This document shows, one piece after another, positions 15,229 through 24,159 of a stretch of DNA of 27,366 nucleotides (within the stretch, counting starts at the first letter, position 1; each line of letters starts with the position of its first letter). Where the stretch lies: NCBI GenBank assembly GCA_964345035.1, contig CAYFPO010000026.1:1-27366 (forward strand), written 5' to 3'. Origin of the DNA: CAYFPO01 sp964345035 (GTDB taxonomy: Bacteria; Fidelibacterota; Marinisomatia; SCGC-AAA003-L08; GCA-002704045). Under the pieces are notes generated by a model. The model was given only the letters and a program-made list of their open reading frames with translations. It searched no databases and was not told the origin of the DNA. The translations under genes were made by a program, and so were the position numbers.

Positions 15229-17259
15229 ATGTCAGATGAATTTAATATAACCCAGGAAGTTGATGAATCTTCCGTAACCCCGTCTGTGGATGAAGAAGAA
15301 TCTACCGTCCAGGCAGATGAGTCAAAATCATCAGAGATTGAAATAGTAACAGAGCCAAAAGAAGATTCATTTGTTGATGCCCAGGTTGTGGTGGAAGTTG
15401 AGGTAGATGAGGAAACTGAGGAGGATGCTCAGGATGATGTAAATGAGGACAGGAAAAATAATCTTCAATCACCAGAAGAATTCACTGATTATCTCTCACC
15501 TACATTATTAAATATAAAATCTATTACTGTAGACGAAATTACGAGTTATAGTGAAGAAGAGGAAGAGTTGGACGAGGACGCTGTTGAAATGTATTCTAGT
15601 ACATTTTCTGACATTAAAGAAGGAGAAATTGTCCCAGGCAATGTTGTAGGTTTAACTGACAGAGAAGTTCTCGTTGATGTGGGATTCAAATCAGAAGGAA
15701 TTATTTCCAGAACTGAATTTGATGAAATCCCAAATATAGGTGATGAAATTGAAGTTTTTATCCATAATTTTGAAGATAGAAGAGGTAGATTTATTCTATC
15801 CAAGGAAAAGGCTGATTTTGTCAGGCATTGGGATCATTTAAAAGAATGTTATGAAACAGGCGAAATAATTACTGGATCAATAATCAGAAGAATAAAAGGA
15901 GGATTGGTTGTTGATTTAGGACCAATATTTGCATTTTTGCCTGGTTCTCAAATAGATGTCCGGCCAGTTGTAGATTTTGATGATTATTTAGATAAAGAAT
16001 TTGAATTTAAAATAGTCAAACTGAATGAATTACGGAAAAATGTAGTATTATCCAGAAAAGAGTTGTTAGAATCAGATATCCGTGAAAAAAGACAGGAGAT
16101 TTTTTCCCAGCTTGAAGTTGGAATGGTTCTGGAAGGTACTGTGAAAAATATAACTGATTTTGGTGCATTTATTGATCTAGGCGGGATTGATGGTCTCCTG
16201 CATATAACAGATATAACCTGGGGGCGCATCAATCACCCATCAGAAGTGTTAACCCCCGGTCAAACATTAAATGTAAAAGTCATTGATTTTGATGGTGAAA
16301 AGTTGAGAGTATCTTTGGGGCTGAAACAATTACAACCTGAACCATGGAAGGATGCAGAACAAAAGTATCCAGTTACCTCTGTCGTTGAGGGTAAAGTCGT
16401 AAATATGATGAATTATGGTGTTTTTATTGAGTTAGAAGAAGGTGTTGAAGGATTACTTCACGTTTCTGAAATGTCTTGGACTCGTCATATTAAACATCCT
16501 GGCGAACTTTTCAAACTAGGTGACAAGGTTGAATCAAAAATATTGAGTATTGATGCCAACGATAAGAAAATATCATTGGGAATTAAGCAGCTTCAACCAA
16601 ATCCGTGGGATGACATTGAAACTAAGTATGCTGAAGGAACAATACATGAGGGTAAAATTCAAAATTTAACTCAATTTGGTGCATTTGTTGAATTGGAAGA
16701 AGGTGTTGACGGACTTGTACATATTTCAGACTTATCTTGGACTAAAAATGTGAGACACCCTAAAGATATTGTAAACAAAGGGCAGGAAATAAAAGTAAAA
16801 ATACTGGAAGTAAATTCAGAAAACAGGAGGCTGTCTCTTGGAATCAAACAGGTGATGGATAACCCATGGCCTGGAATAATCGAATTATATCCATCAGGAA
16901 AAACAATATCCGGTGAGGTCATTAGGGCATTGGATAAGGGGATCATTTTTAAATTAGAAGATGACTTAGAAGGAATCATTCCATTGAACAAATTTCCAAA
17001 AAATGATAGATGGAAAAAGAAAAAACAATTCACACCCGAGATGAAGGTAGATGGATTAGTTGTGCAGGAAGTTGATGAACAGTCTAAAAAAATCATCCTA
17101 ATGATGGACTGGGACGAAGAAACAGAAGGTGAATCTGATACAAAACAAGAAGTACAAATCGAAAATGAGCCAACAAGCGACAAATTGGAAATTCCTGAGG
17201 AAGTGCTTCAAAATATTAGTGACAGCGAAGAAAATACTCAAGAATCTGAGGAATCTTGA
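15229..17259 (+). CDS. rpsA: Ribosomal protein S1 with an acidic N-terminal extension
   Basis: A 676-residue S1 protein that helps the 30S subunit bind mRNA. Six S1 domains can be counted, at roughly 129-195, 212-280, 297-370, 382-455, 470-540 and 557-625. Domains 3-5 show the classic VKNITDFGAFIDLG, GLLHITD and SLGLKQLQPEPW blocks. Before them lie about 125 residues rich in Asp, Glu, Ser and Val, low-complexity and probably disordered; the last 45 residues are also acidic. That makes it longer than the roughly 560-residue E. coli protein. AGGAG at 15211-15215 is 13 bases from the ATG, a long spacing, but no other in-frame start fits better. Followed by a strong terminator. Confidence 0.95.
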   Translation: MSDEFNITQEVDESSVTPSVDEEESTVQADESKSSEIEIVTEPKEDSFVDAQVVVEVEVDEETEEDAQDDVNEDRKNNLQSPEEFTDYLSPTLLNIKSITVDEITSYSEEEEELDEDAVEMYSSTFSDIKEGEIVPGNVVGLTDREVLVDVGFKSEGIISRTEFDEIPNIGDEIEVFIHNFEDRRGRFILSKEKADFVRHWDHLKECYETGEIITGSIIRRIKGGLVVDLGPIFAFLPGSQIDVRPVVDFDDYLDKEFEFKIVKLNELRKNVVLSRKELLESDIREKRQEIFSQLEVGMVLEGTVKNITDFGAFIDLGGIDGLLHITDITWGRINHPSEVLTPGQTLNVKVIDFDGEKLRVSLGLKQLQPEPWKDAEQKYPVTSVVEGKVVNMMNYGVFIELEEGVEGLLHVSEMSWTRHIKHPGELFKLGDKVESKILSIDANDKKISLGIKQLQPNPWDDIETKYAEGTIHEGKIQNLTQFGAFVELEEGVDGLVHISDLSWTKNVRHPKDIVNKGQEIKVKILEVNSENRRLSLGIKQVMDNPWPGIIELYPSGKTISGEVIRALDKGIIFKLEDDLEGIIPLNKFPKNDRWKKKKQFTPEMKVDGLVVQEVDEQSKKIILMMDWDEETEGESDTKQEVQIENEPTSDKLEIPEEVLQNISDSEENTQESEES

Positions 17260-17290
17260 GCATAGTTAGAGTTAACACTAATTTCAATTT

Positions 17291-17330
17291 AACAGGGCAG
17301 AAATTAAATATAATCTGCCCTGTTTTTTTA
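17291..17330 (+). terminator. Strong intrinsic terminator after rpsA
   Basis: AACAGGGCAG (17291-17300) pairs perfectly over ten bases with CTGCCCTGTT (17315-17324), and the descending arm runs into a T-tract (17322-17329). The 14-base loop is AT-rich and contains TATAAT (17309-17314). This closes the cmk-rpsA unit. The tsaD start is only six bases beyond it. Confidence 0.93.
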
Positions 17331-17335
17331 ATGAG

Positions 17336-18349
17336 ATGAATATATTAGGTATTGAAACTTCCTGTGATGAAACTTCAGCAGCAGTTGTCTCTGATGGCAA
17401 GCTGTTATGTAATGAAGTATATTCACAATCTGTACATAGGGATTTCGGTGGAGTTGTTCCAGAAATTGCTTCACGTGAACATGAAGTAGTTTTATATAAA
17501 GTAGTTCGCCAAGCATTAACTCATACAAATATTCCATTACAGAAAATTGATTGTATTGCTGTTACAGAAGGCCCAGGATTAATGGGAGCGTTATTGGTAG
17601 GTGTAAATTTTGCCAAAGGATTATCCATAGGATTAAATATACCTTTGATAGGTATTAATCATATGGAAGGTCATTTATTTGCAAACTTTATAGATAATCC
17701 TGAATTAAAATATCCCTTTTTATGCCTGTTAGTATCAGGGGGACATACACAAATATGGAAAGTAAATTCTTTCGGTAATTATACATTACTTGCCACAACC
17801 CGGGATGATGCAGCCGGAGAAGCATTCGATAAAGGTGCAAGAATTTTAGGCTTAGGTTATCCGGGAGGTCCTGAAATTGAAAAAATCGGAAAATCCGGAA
17901 ATAAAAATTCATTTAAATTTCCAATTCCCAAAGTTAAATCTTCAAAACTTGATTTTTCCTTCAGTGGACTTAAAACGGCATTATTATATACATGCAATAA
18001 AATTCCTCATGAAGAATTGATGGAAAATATTCCTCAAATTGCTGCAGGTTATCAGAGTGCAATTGTTAATACATTGTTAAATAGATTACAATTGGCAATT
18101 CAGCAAACAGGTATAAAAATAATTACGATTTCCGGTGGTGTTGCAGCTAACAAATATCTGAGGAATAAGATTAATATTTTGGAACAAAAATGTAATGCAA
18201 TGGTTTATTTTCCTTCAATGGAATTTTGCACAGATAATGCTGCAATGATCGCACTAACAGGATATCACAGATTTAAACTGGGAGAATATTCTAAAATTGA
18301 TTTAGTCCCTAACCCTAATTTATCAATGGAGGAATTAAGTATTGCCTGA
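17336..18349 (+). CDS. tsaD: tRNA threonylcarbamoyladenosine transferase TsaD
   Basis: A 337-residue ASKHA-fold enzyme that, with TsaB and TsaE, adds the threonylcarbamoyl group to A37 of ANN-decoding tRNAs. The N-terminus MNILGIETSCDETSAAVV, GGVVPEIASREH, the metal-binding NHMEGH (H109, H113), CLLVSGGHTQ, DDAAGEAFDKGARILGLGYPGGPEIE and SGGVAANKYLR are diagnostic. Length is normal. The ATG at 17336 lies six bases after the rpsA terminator, so its mRNA must either read through that terminator or start within it and be nearly leaderless. It overlaps the next gene by eight bases. Confidence 0.97.
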   Translation: MNILGIETSCDETSAAVVSDGKLLCNEVYSQSVHRDFGGVVPEIASREHEVVLYKVVRQALTHTNIPLQKIDCIAVTEGPGLMGALLVGVNFAKGLSIGLNIPLIGINHMEGHLFANFIDNPELKYPFLCLLVSGGHTQIWKVNSFGNYTLLATTRDDAAGEAFDKGARILGLGYPGGPEIEKIGKSGNKNSFKFPIPKVKSSKLDFSFSGLKTALLYTCNKIPHEELMENIPQIAAGYQSAIVNTLLNRLQLAIQQTGIKIITISGGVAANKYLRNKINILEQKCNAMVYFPSMEFCTDNAAMIALTGYHRFKLGEYSKIDLVPNPNLSMEELSIA

Positions 18350-20399
18350 AATTTATTTGCAGGGATTTATATTTTTTACAATTTTATTTTTCATCGGAGC
18401 ACTACTCTTAATGCAAAATTATAGGCTGCTCCTACAGAGTAAAATAATTTCCTCAAGGATTGCCTTATTATTGATAAGAGGAATAATATTGGTGTTATTG
18501 ATATATTTACTAATTGACCCCAAAATAAAATGGGATAAAATTTCACAAGAAACCCCTAAAGCTGTATTATTTATTGATACAAGTAAAAGTATTTATACTC
18601 ATGAGAAACTTGATAGTATTCAATATTCCTATTCAATCAGTAATATTTTGGATTGGTCAACAGAAAATAATATACAATTAGATATTTTTCAATTTGGTAA
18701 CAGTATTAACCGAGTGAATGATTATGAAAATCTAATATTTTCTGACGATAATACAAATTTTTCGCACATTATGGATACAGTCAAATATAACAAATTTAAT
18801 TATGTATTTTTAGCAACTGATGGAATTACTACAAAGGGTCCAATTTTGGAATCCTTAGAAATTCCGGATAATACACCAATTTATACAATTGGGATAGGGA
18901 ATAAATATTCTCCTCCCGATATTAAGATACACTCGTTAATATACGAAGAGCAATTAAGTCTTAAGGATAGTTTACATTTGGAACTATCTGTCTGGTCAAA
19001 TTTACATGAATCTGCAAATACATCTATTTCGATACAAAATAAAGATGACGAAATAGTTTATTATTCTCCGATTAATATTAGTGGTGAAGGTATAAAAGAT
19101 TTCTCAATAGTTATCCCGCCTGAGGATTTATCCTCTAAATACAATTTGTCAATAAATCCTGTAACATCTGAATATATTGAAAGCAATAATACAATTGACT
19201 TTAATATAGATATTCAAGATAAAATGGAAAAAATTCTCTTGTTATCAGGAAGTTTATCGACAAATACTACTTTCCTGAATACTGTTATAACAAATTTAGA
19301 TAATACTGAGGTTACACATTTTTTTCGCTCTAATAAGTATAACTGGCAAAAAGATATTCAGAATCTTTCAATTCCGGATTATAATTTGATAATATTAGAT
19401 GATTTTCCCATCTATGGGTCTGATATTACATTAGTTGAAGAAATTCTTGATCAGTCAAGAAATGTTATACCCGTTTTATATATGGAAGGGCCAAACTCAA
19501 CTTTTTTATCTCATTACCAGTTATCACAATTATTTCAGTTAACAGTGGCTGATATCTCCGGTGAAAATTTAATAAATTTATCAATTAATAATGATCATAG
19601 GTATAATTTTTCATATATGGATTTACCTGGATTACCACCATTTAAACGAAACCATGCCTGGGAATCAAAAAATAATAATGGAAACTCAATCTTAGAATTC
19701 AATGATGGCTCGTTAGCTGTCTATCAATTGAATAGTTTTACGGGTGTATTTATTCCAGAAATTGGCATTTCAGAGTTAAAATCTGGAATTAAAGGTGATA
19801 AAAATAGTATCACAGAATTATTATCAATGATAATTGAAATTGTAAAAACTCCGGAGAATAAAATTATTACATTATTTACGTCAAAACCATCTGTTGATTA
19901 TGGTCAATCAGTTAAATTAGAATTATCATATAGTTCTGTTATAAATCCTGAATTAATTAAAAAAGATTTAAAATTATTTGCTCAACATGATTCTATTGAA
20001 TATCCACTCATAATTAATTTTAACAATGAAGAAAACAGGTTTTATTCCGAATTTACACCAATTAATACAGGTGAATGGACGGTGTCCGGAAGAATTGATT
20101 TGGAAGAGTACGGTAAAATCAAAATAAATGAAGTGCCGGTTGCCGTACAAAAAACACATATTGAAGATAAACAATTGTATCAAAATATCTCAGGTTTAAA
20201 AGCCATATCAGAATTATCCAATGGAAAATACACTGATATACATGATTTATATTTACTGCTATCACAATTGTCATTCCCACTGGAAACTGTTGAGGAAAAA
20301 ATAGAACTAAGCGGAGTTTCAACAAATAAATATTGGTGGATAATCATACTGCTTTTCAGTATTGAATGGATGATAAGAAAACGAAAAGGATTATTGTAA
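18342..20399 (+). CDS. Membrane-anchored von Willebrand factor A-domain protein
   Basis: A 685-residue protein. Two N-terminal membrane helices (about 8-26 and 40-60) lead into a VWA-like domain with the metal-site motif DTSKS (79-83) in AVLFIDTSKSI and a later LATDG. A long beta-rich region follows. One C-terminal helix (about 664-680, KYWWIIILLFSIEWM) ends in a basic RKRKGLL tail. The layout resembles the uncharacterised VWA/glutamine-amidotransferase-like membrane proteins of the FCB group and, more distantly, BatA-type proteins. The TTG start at 18342 is supported by GGAGG (18328-18332), nine bases upstream, and by the eight-base overlap with tsaD. Most of the chain faces the periplasm. 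Function unknown; it may serve envelope assembly given the downstream polysaccharide genes. Confidence 0.8.
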   Translation: MPEIYLQGFIFFTILFFIGALLLMQNYRLLLQSKIISSRIALLLIRGIILVLLIYLLIDPKIKWDKISQETPKAVLFIDTSKSIYTHEKLDSIQYSYSISNILDWSTENNIQLDIFQFGNSINRVNDYENLIFSDDNTNFSHIMDTVKYNKFNYVFLATDGITTKGPILESLEIPDNTPIYTIGIGNKYSPPDIKIHSLIYEEQLSLKDSLHLELSVWSNLHESANTSISIQNKDDEIVYYSPINISGEGIKDFSIVIPPEDLSSKYNLSINPVTSEYIESNNTIDFNIDIQDKMEKILLLSGSLSTNTTFLNTVITNLDNTEVTHFFRSNKYNWQKDIQNLSIPDYNLIILDDFPIYGSDITLVEEILDQSRNVIPVLYMEGPNSTFLSHYQLSQLFQLTVADISGENLINLSINNDHRYNFSYMDLPGLPPFKRNHAWESKNNNGNSILEFNDGSLAVYQLNSFTGVFIPEIGISELKSGIKGDKNSITELLSMIIEIVKTPENKIITLFTSKPSVDYGQSVKLELSYSSVINPELIKKDLKLFAQHDSIEYPLIINFNNEENRFYSEFTPINTGEWTVSGRIDLEEYGKIKINEVPVAVQKTHIEDKQLYQNISGLKAISELSNGKYTDIHDLYLLLSQLSFPLETVEEKIELSGVSTNKYWWIIILLFSIEWMIRKRKGLL

Positions 20400-20400
20400 A

Positions 20401-21711
20401 TTGAATAATATATCAATTATTGGTTCCGGATATGTGGGTTTAGTTACCGGTGCCTGCCTCGCAGATTTTAATCATCATGTTACTTGTATTGATATTGATG
20501 ATAATAAGATCAAACAATTGAAAAATGGAAAAATACCAATTTACGAACCGGGATTAAAAGAACTGATCAATAAAAATGTTCAGGAAAAGAGGTTGACATT
20601 TACAACCGATTACAATAAATCAATTCCTTCTTCTGATGTAATATTTATCGCTGTAGGGACACCCTCAAACGGAGAAGGTAACGTAGATACTACCTACATT
20701 GAATCATCAGTTGAAAAAATTGCTGAACATTTGAAGGAATATACTGTAATTGTTACAAAATCAACTGTTCCACCCGGAACTGCCTGTAAAATAATTCAAT
20801 TATTAGAAGATCTCAATATTAACAGGCAATTATTTGATGTTGTGTCTAACCCCGAATTTCTCAGAGAAGGATCAGCAATTGGTGATTTTATGGTACCTGA
20901 CAGAATTGTAATCGGCTCAGACTCCAGCAAAGCCCTGGAAATTATGAAAGATGTATATCGTCCTTTTTTCCTGCGGGAGACACCCATTATTGAGACAAAC
21001 CATACTACTGCAGAACTAATAAAATATTCAACTAATGCTTTTCTTGCAGCTAAAATTTCCTTTATTAACGAAATAGCAAAACTCTGTGATGTAGTAGATG
21101 CAGATATCTATACAATTGCAAAAGCTATGGGATTAGATGGGAGGATCAGTCCGAAATTCCTTCATGCAGGTCCTGGGTTTGGAGGATCCTGTTTTCCCAA
21201 AGATGTATTAGGGTTACACAATATCGGAAAAGAAAAGAATATCAATTTAAATGTAATTGAAGGTATTTTACATACCAATAAGGAACAAAAATTACTAATG
21301 GTTAACAAATTCCTATCTCTCTTAAAGGATGAGGTTAAAGGTAAAAAAATTGCAGTTCTGGGACTTGCATTTAAACCCAGGACAGATGACATACGAGAAG
21401 CGCCATCAATTGTAATAATTCGTGAATTATTACAAAGAGGTGCAGATGTCTGGGGGTATGATCCGGAAGCAGTGAGTAATATGAGAAAAGAATTTCAGAA
21501 TATTAATTTTACCGAAGATATTGAGGAAGCATTACAGGATGCATCTGGGGCTATTTTAGTTACAGAATGGAATGAATTACGATCATTGCTGCCAGAGTAT
21601 GTTAAAGAATTAATGAAGGAACATATATTTTTTGACTGCAGAAATATTTACCCGCCAAAAGTATGGGAAGAAGCTGGTTTCATATTCGGGAATATTGGGA
21701 GAATGAATTGA
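20401..21711 (+). CDS. ugd: UDP-glucose 6-dehydrogenase
   Basis: A 436-residue enzyme that oxidises UDP-glucose to UDP-glucuronate with two NAD+ (EC 1.1.1.22). NAD-binding GSGYVGLVTG (8-17) is followed by VGTPSNGEGNVDTTYIE, KSTVPPGT, NPEFLREGSAIGDFMVPDRIVIG and the active-site HAGPGFGGSCFPKD with catalytic C264. The C-terminal domain has GLAFKPRTDDIREAPS. The start must be the TTG at 20401: it follows the previous stop by one base and begins exactly at MNNISIIGSGYVGL. It shares TTGA with rfbB. The product feeds capsule or exopolysaccharide synthesis. Confidence 0.96.
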   Translation: MNNISIIGSGYVGLVTGACLADFNHHVTCIDIDDNKIKQLKNGKIPIYEPGLKELINKNVQEKRLTFTTDYNKSIPSSDVIFIAVGTPSNGEGNVDTTYIESSVEKIAEHLKEYTVIVTKSTVPPGTACKIIQLLEDLNINRQLFDVVSNPEFLREGSAIGDFMVPDRIVIGSDSSKALEIMKDVYRPFFLRETPIIETNHTTAELIKYSTNAFLAAKISFINEIAKLCDVVDADIYTIAKAMGLDGRISPKFLHAGPGFGGSCFPKDVLGLHNIGKEKNINLNVIEGILHTNKEQKLLMVNKFLSLLKDEVKGKKIAVLGLAFKPRTDDIREAPSIVIIRELLQRGADVWGYDPEAVSNMRKEFQNINFTEDIEEALQDASGAILVTEWNELRSLLPEYVKELMKEHIFFDCRNIYPPKVWEEAGFIFGNIGRMN

Positions 21712-22760
21712 AAATATTAATTACTGGTGGTGCCGGATTCATTGGCAGCAATTTTGTAATTACTCAGATTAATAAAGGGAATACGGTTTTAAATTTTGAT
21801 AAACTCACTTATGCAGGCTGTAAAGAGTCTTTGTCAATTATTGAGAAGAATCCTAATTACAAATTTATTAAAGGTGATATAGTTGATAACATTTCTGTGG
21901 AGAATACAATAAACCAATTTAAACCGGAAGCGATTGTACATTTTGCAGCTGAGTCTCATGTCGACCGGTCTATTGAAGGTCCTGCAGATTTCATTCAAAC
22001 CAATATTATCGGAACATACACATTATTAGAAGAATCATTCAAATATTATAAATCATTATCCAATAAAGATCAAGAGCGGTTCCGGTTTTTGCATGTTTCA
22101 ACTGATGAAGTTTTTGGAACATTAAACGAAACTGGTTATTTTACTGAATCAACAGCTTATGACCCATCATCACCGTACTCAGCCTCAAAAGCAGCATCTG
22201 ACCATCTGGTAATGGCGTGGTACAGAACTTATAATTTTCCGGTTTTATTAACCAATTGTTCAAATAATTATGGACCCTATCAGTTTCCGGAAAAATTAAT
22301 TCCATTGATGATATTAAATGCATTGAGTTATAAACCACTACCCATATACGGGAAAGGTGAAAATATACGGGACTGGTTATATGTTCTGGATCACTGTGAT
22401 GCCATTGATACTGTATTAAGGATGGGAAAAGTTGGTGAATCCTATATTATAGGCGGAAATTCAGAAAAGACAAATGTTGAAGTTGTTCATACAATTTGTA
22501 ATTTATTGGATGAAATTGTACCTCATAAAAACGGCACTTATAGGGAATTAATTAAATATGTAAAAGACAGGCCGGGGCACGATTTTAGATACGCAATAGA
22601 TTTCTCGAAAATAAAAAATGAATTAGGATGGGAACCTAGTGTGGATTTCGCTGCTGGAATACGTAATACAATACAATGGTATTTGGATAATAAAAATTGG
22701 TGGAAAAACATTCAGGATAATAATTATAATCAGGAAAGATTAGGTTTGAAAACGGTATGA
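21708..22760 (+). CDS. rfbB: dTDP-glucose 4,6-dehydratase
   Basis: A 350-residue extended SDR enzyme that converts dTDP-glucose to dTDP-4-keto-6-deoxyglucose (EC 4.2.1.46). GGAGFIGSNFV (7-17) binds NAD. The catalytic STDEVFG has T132, D133 and E134, and Y157-x3-K161 lies in PYSASKAASDHL. NCSNNYGPYQFPEKLIPLMI and GENIRDWLYVLDHC follow. The frame is open upstream to an ATG at 21663, but the conserved N-terminus begins at the TTG at 21708, which shares TTGA with the ugd stop, so I choose that start. The same four-base overlap pattern joins it to rfbA. It may alternatively be called rmlB. Confidence 0.95.
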   Translation: MKILITGGAGFIGSNFVITQINKGNTVLNFDKLTYAGCKESLSIIEKNPNYKFIKGDIVDNISVENTINQFKPEAIVHFAAESHVDRSIEGPADFIQTNIIGTYTLLEESFKYYKSLSNKDQERFRFLHVSTDEVFGTLNETGYFTESTAYDPSSPYSASKAASDHLVMAWYRTYNFPVLLTNCSNNYGPYQFPEKLIPLMILNALSYKPLPIYGKGENIRDWLYVLDHCDAIDTVLRMGKVGESYIIGGNSEKTNVEVVHTICNLLDEIVPHKNGTYRELIKYVKDRPGHDFRYAIDFSKIKNELGWEPSVDFAAGIRNTIQWYLDNKNWWKNIQDNNYNQERLGLKTV

Positions 22761-23623
22761 AGGGTATAATTCTAGCGGGTGGGGCTGGCACCCGGCTATA
22801 TCCATTAAGCCAGGTAGTAAGTAAACAATTACTTCCGGTCTATGATAAACCAATGATTTATTATCCAATGTCTACCCTTATGTTAATGGGTATTCGGGAT
22901 ATATTGATAATTTCCACACCACAGGATACACCTACTTTCGAAAGGATATTTGGTACAGGAGGCCATCTCGGTTTAAATATTCAATATAAAATTCAGGAAA
23001 ATCCCGGGGGTATTGCACAAGCATTCATTCTTGGCGAAGATTTCATAGGGAATGATAGTGTATGCCTTATATTGGGGGATAATATTTTTTATGGACAAGG
23101 CTATGTAGAATTTCTCAATAATGCAGTACACTCGAATTCAAGGGCAACAATTTTCGGTTATTGGGTTAAAGATCCGGAAAGGTATGGTGTGGTGGAGTTT
23201 GATAAAGATGGGAAGGTATTAAGCATCGTTGAAAAACCAAAGGACCCTAAGTCAAATTATGCTATTCCCGGATTATATATTTATGACAATGAAGTCGTAT
23301 CAATTTCAAAATATTTGAAACCATCTGCAAGAGGAGAGTTAGAGATAACAGATGTTAATAAGGAATACCTGAAAATTGGAAAATTACATGTAGAAGTGCT
23401 TGGCAGAGGAATAGCCTGGCTCGATACAGGAACCCATAACAGCTTGCTGGATGCTAGTACATTTATAGAAACTATTGAAACACGCCAGGGATTAAAAATT
23501 GGTTGTATAGAAGAAATTGCTCTCCAAAAGAAATTTATTACCAATTCTGAATTTGATACTCTGGTAAAAAATTTACCAGAAAATGAATATCGAAATTATC
23601 TTGAGGAGATTTTAGAACGGTAG
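22757..23623 (+). CDS. rfbA: Glucose-1-phosphate thymidylyltransferase
   Basis: A 288-residue nucleotidyltransferase that makes dTDP-glucose from dTTP and glucose 1-phosphate (EC 2.7.7.24). The signature GGAGTRLYPLSQVVSKQLLPVYDKPMIYYP (8-37) contains the catalytic arginine and lysine (R13, K23). ENPGGIAQAFILGEDF, LILGDNIFYG, VEKPKDPKSNYAIPGLYIYD and GRGIAWLDTGTHNSLLDAS are all in place. Length is normal for the short RmlA form. It shares ATGA with rfbB. Its TAG stop overlaps the extreme 5' end of the rfbC frame. It may also be named rmlA. Confidence 0.97.
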   Translation: MKGIILAGGAGTRLYPLSQVVSKQLLPVYDKPMIYYPMSTLMLMGIRDILIISTPQDTPTFERIFGTGGHLGLNIQYKIQENPGGIAQAFILGEDFIGNDSVCLILGDNIFYGQGYVEFLNNAVHSNSRATIFGYWVKDPERYGVVEFDKDGKVLSIVEKPKDPKSNYAIPGLYIYDNEVVSISKYLKPSARGELEITDVNKEYLKIGKLHVEVLGRGIAWLDTGTHNSLLDASTFIETIETRQGLKIGCIEEIALQKKFITNSEFDTLVKNLPENEYRNYLEEILER

Positions 23624-24159
23624 AATTTATTCCTACAAAAATTCCTGAAGTTTTAGTCATAAAGAACCAAGTACATAAGGACAAAAGGGGCTTTTTTATT
23701 GAAACCTACCAGAAAAATGATTTTTCGGAAGGAAATATTCACGTAGATTTTGTACAGGATAATCATGTCAGATCATCTGAGAAAAATGTTTTACGGGGAT
23801 TACATTATCAATTAGACCATCCACAGGCAAAACTGATTCGTGTTACTGGCGGTGAAATTTTTGACGTAGCAGTGGATATCCGTAAAAATTCTCCCACATT
23901 TATGCAATGGGTTGGAGAAATTTTGTCAGAAGAAAATAGATTACAAATGTATATCCCTGCAGGCTTTGCACATGGATATTGTACATTGAGTGAAAACTCA
24001 GAAGTAATATATAAATGCAGTGATTATTACAATGAAGAAGATGAACGTGGAATTAGGTGGAATGATCCGGATATTTCCATTAATTGGCCTATAACCGAAC
24101 CGATACTTTCTGAAAAAGACAAACTGAATCCAATAATATCTAATGCAGAATTACAATAA
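23617..24159 (+). CDS. rfbC: dTDP-4-dehydrorhamnose 3,5-epimerase with no canonical start codon
   Basis: A cupin-fold epimerase of about 177-180 residues (EC 5.1.3.13), the next step after RfbB. The frame reads VEFIPTKIPEVLVIKNQVH, then KRGFFIETYQKNDF, FVQDNHVRSSEKNVLRGLHYQ with the catalytic histidine, KLIRVTGGEIFDVAVDIRK, YIPAGFAHGYCTLSENSEVIYKCSDYY and GIRWNDP. The frame is closed by TGA at 23602, and no ATG, GTG or TTG occurs in it until GTG 23872, which would delete half the enzyme including that histidine. Candidate starts are ACG 23617, eight bases after GAGGAG (23603-23608), or ATT 23629. The coordinate given uses ACG; true start uncertain. Function is confident. Also called rmlC. Confidence 0.88.
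   Translation, partial: TVEFIPTKIPEVLVIKNQVHKDKRGFFIETYQKNDFSEGNIHVDFVQDNHVRSSEKNVLRGLHYQLDHPQAKLIRVTGGEIFDVAVDIRKNSPTFMQWVGEILSEENRLQMYIPAGFAHGYCTLSENSEVIYKCSDYYNEEDERGIRWNDPDISINWPITEPILSEKDKLNPIISNAELQ

Noticed and set aside
16671..17183. 170-residue minus-strand open frame
   Set aside because: It is antisense to the S1 repeats of rpsA, where serine- and phenylalanine-rich shadows are expected. No start signal or domain.
21663..21707. Upstream ATG start for rfbB
   Set aside because: It adds 15 residues with no counterpart in the family and overlaps ugd by 49 bases; TTG 21708 fits the conserved N-terminus and the TTGA overlap.
23590..23630. Programmed -1 frameshift making an RfbA-RfbC fusion
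   Set aside because: The rfbC frame is indeed -1 to rfbA, but no classic slippery heptamer or following structure is seen, and both proteins look complete separately.
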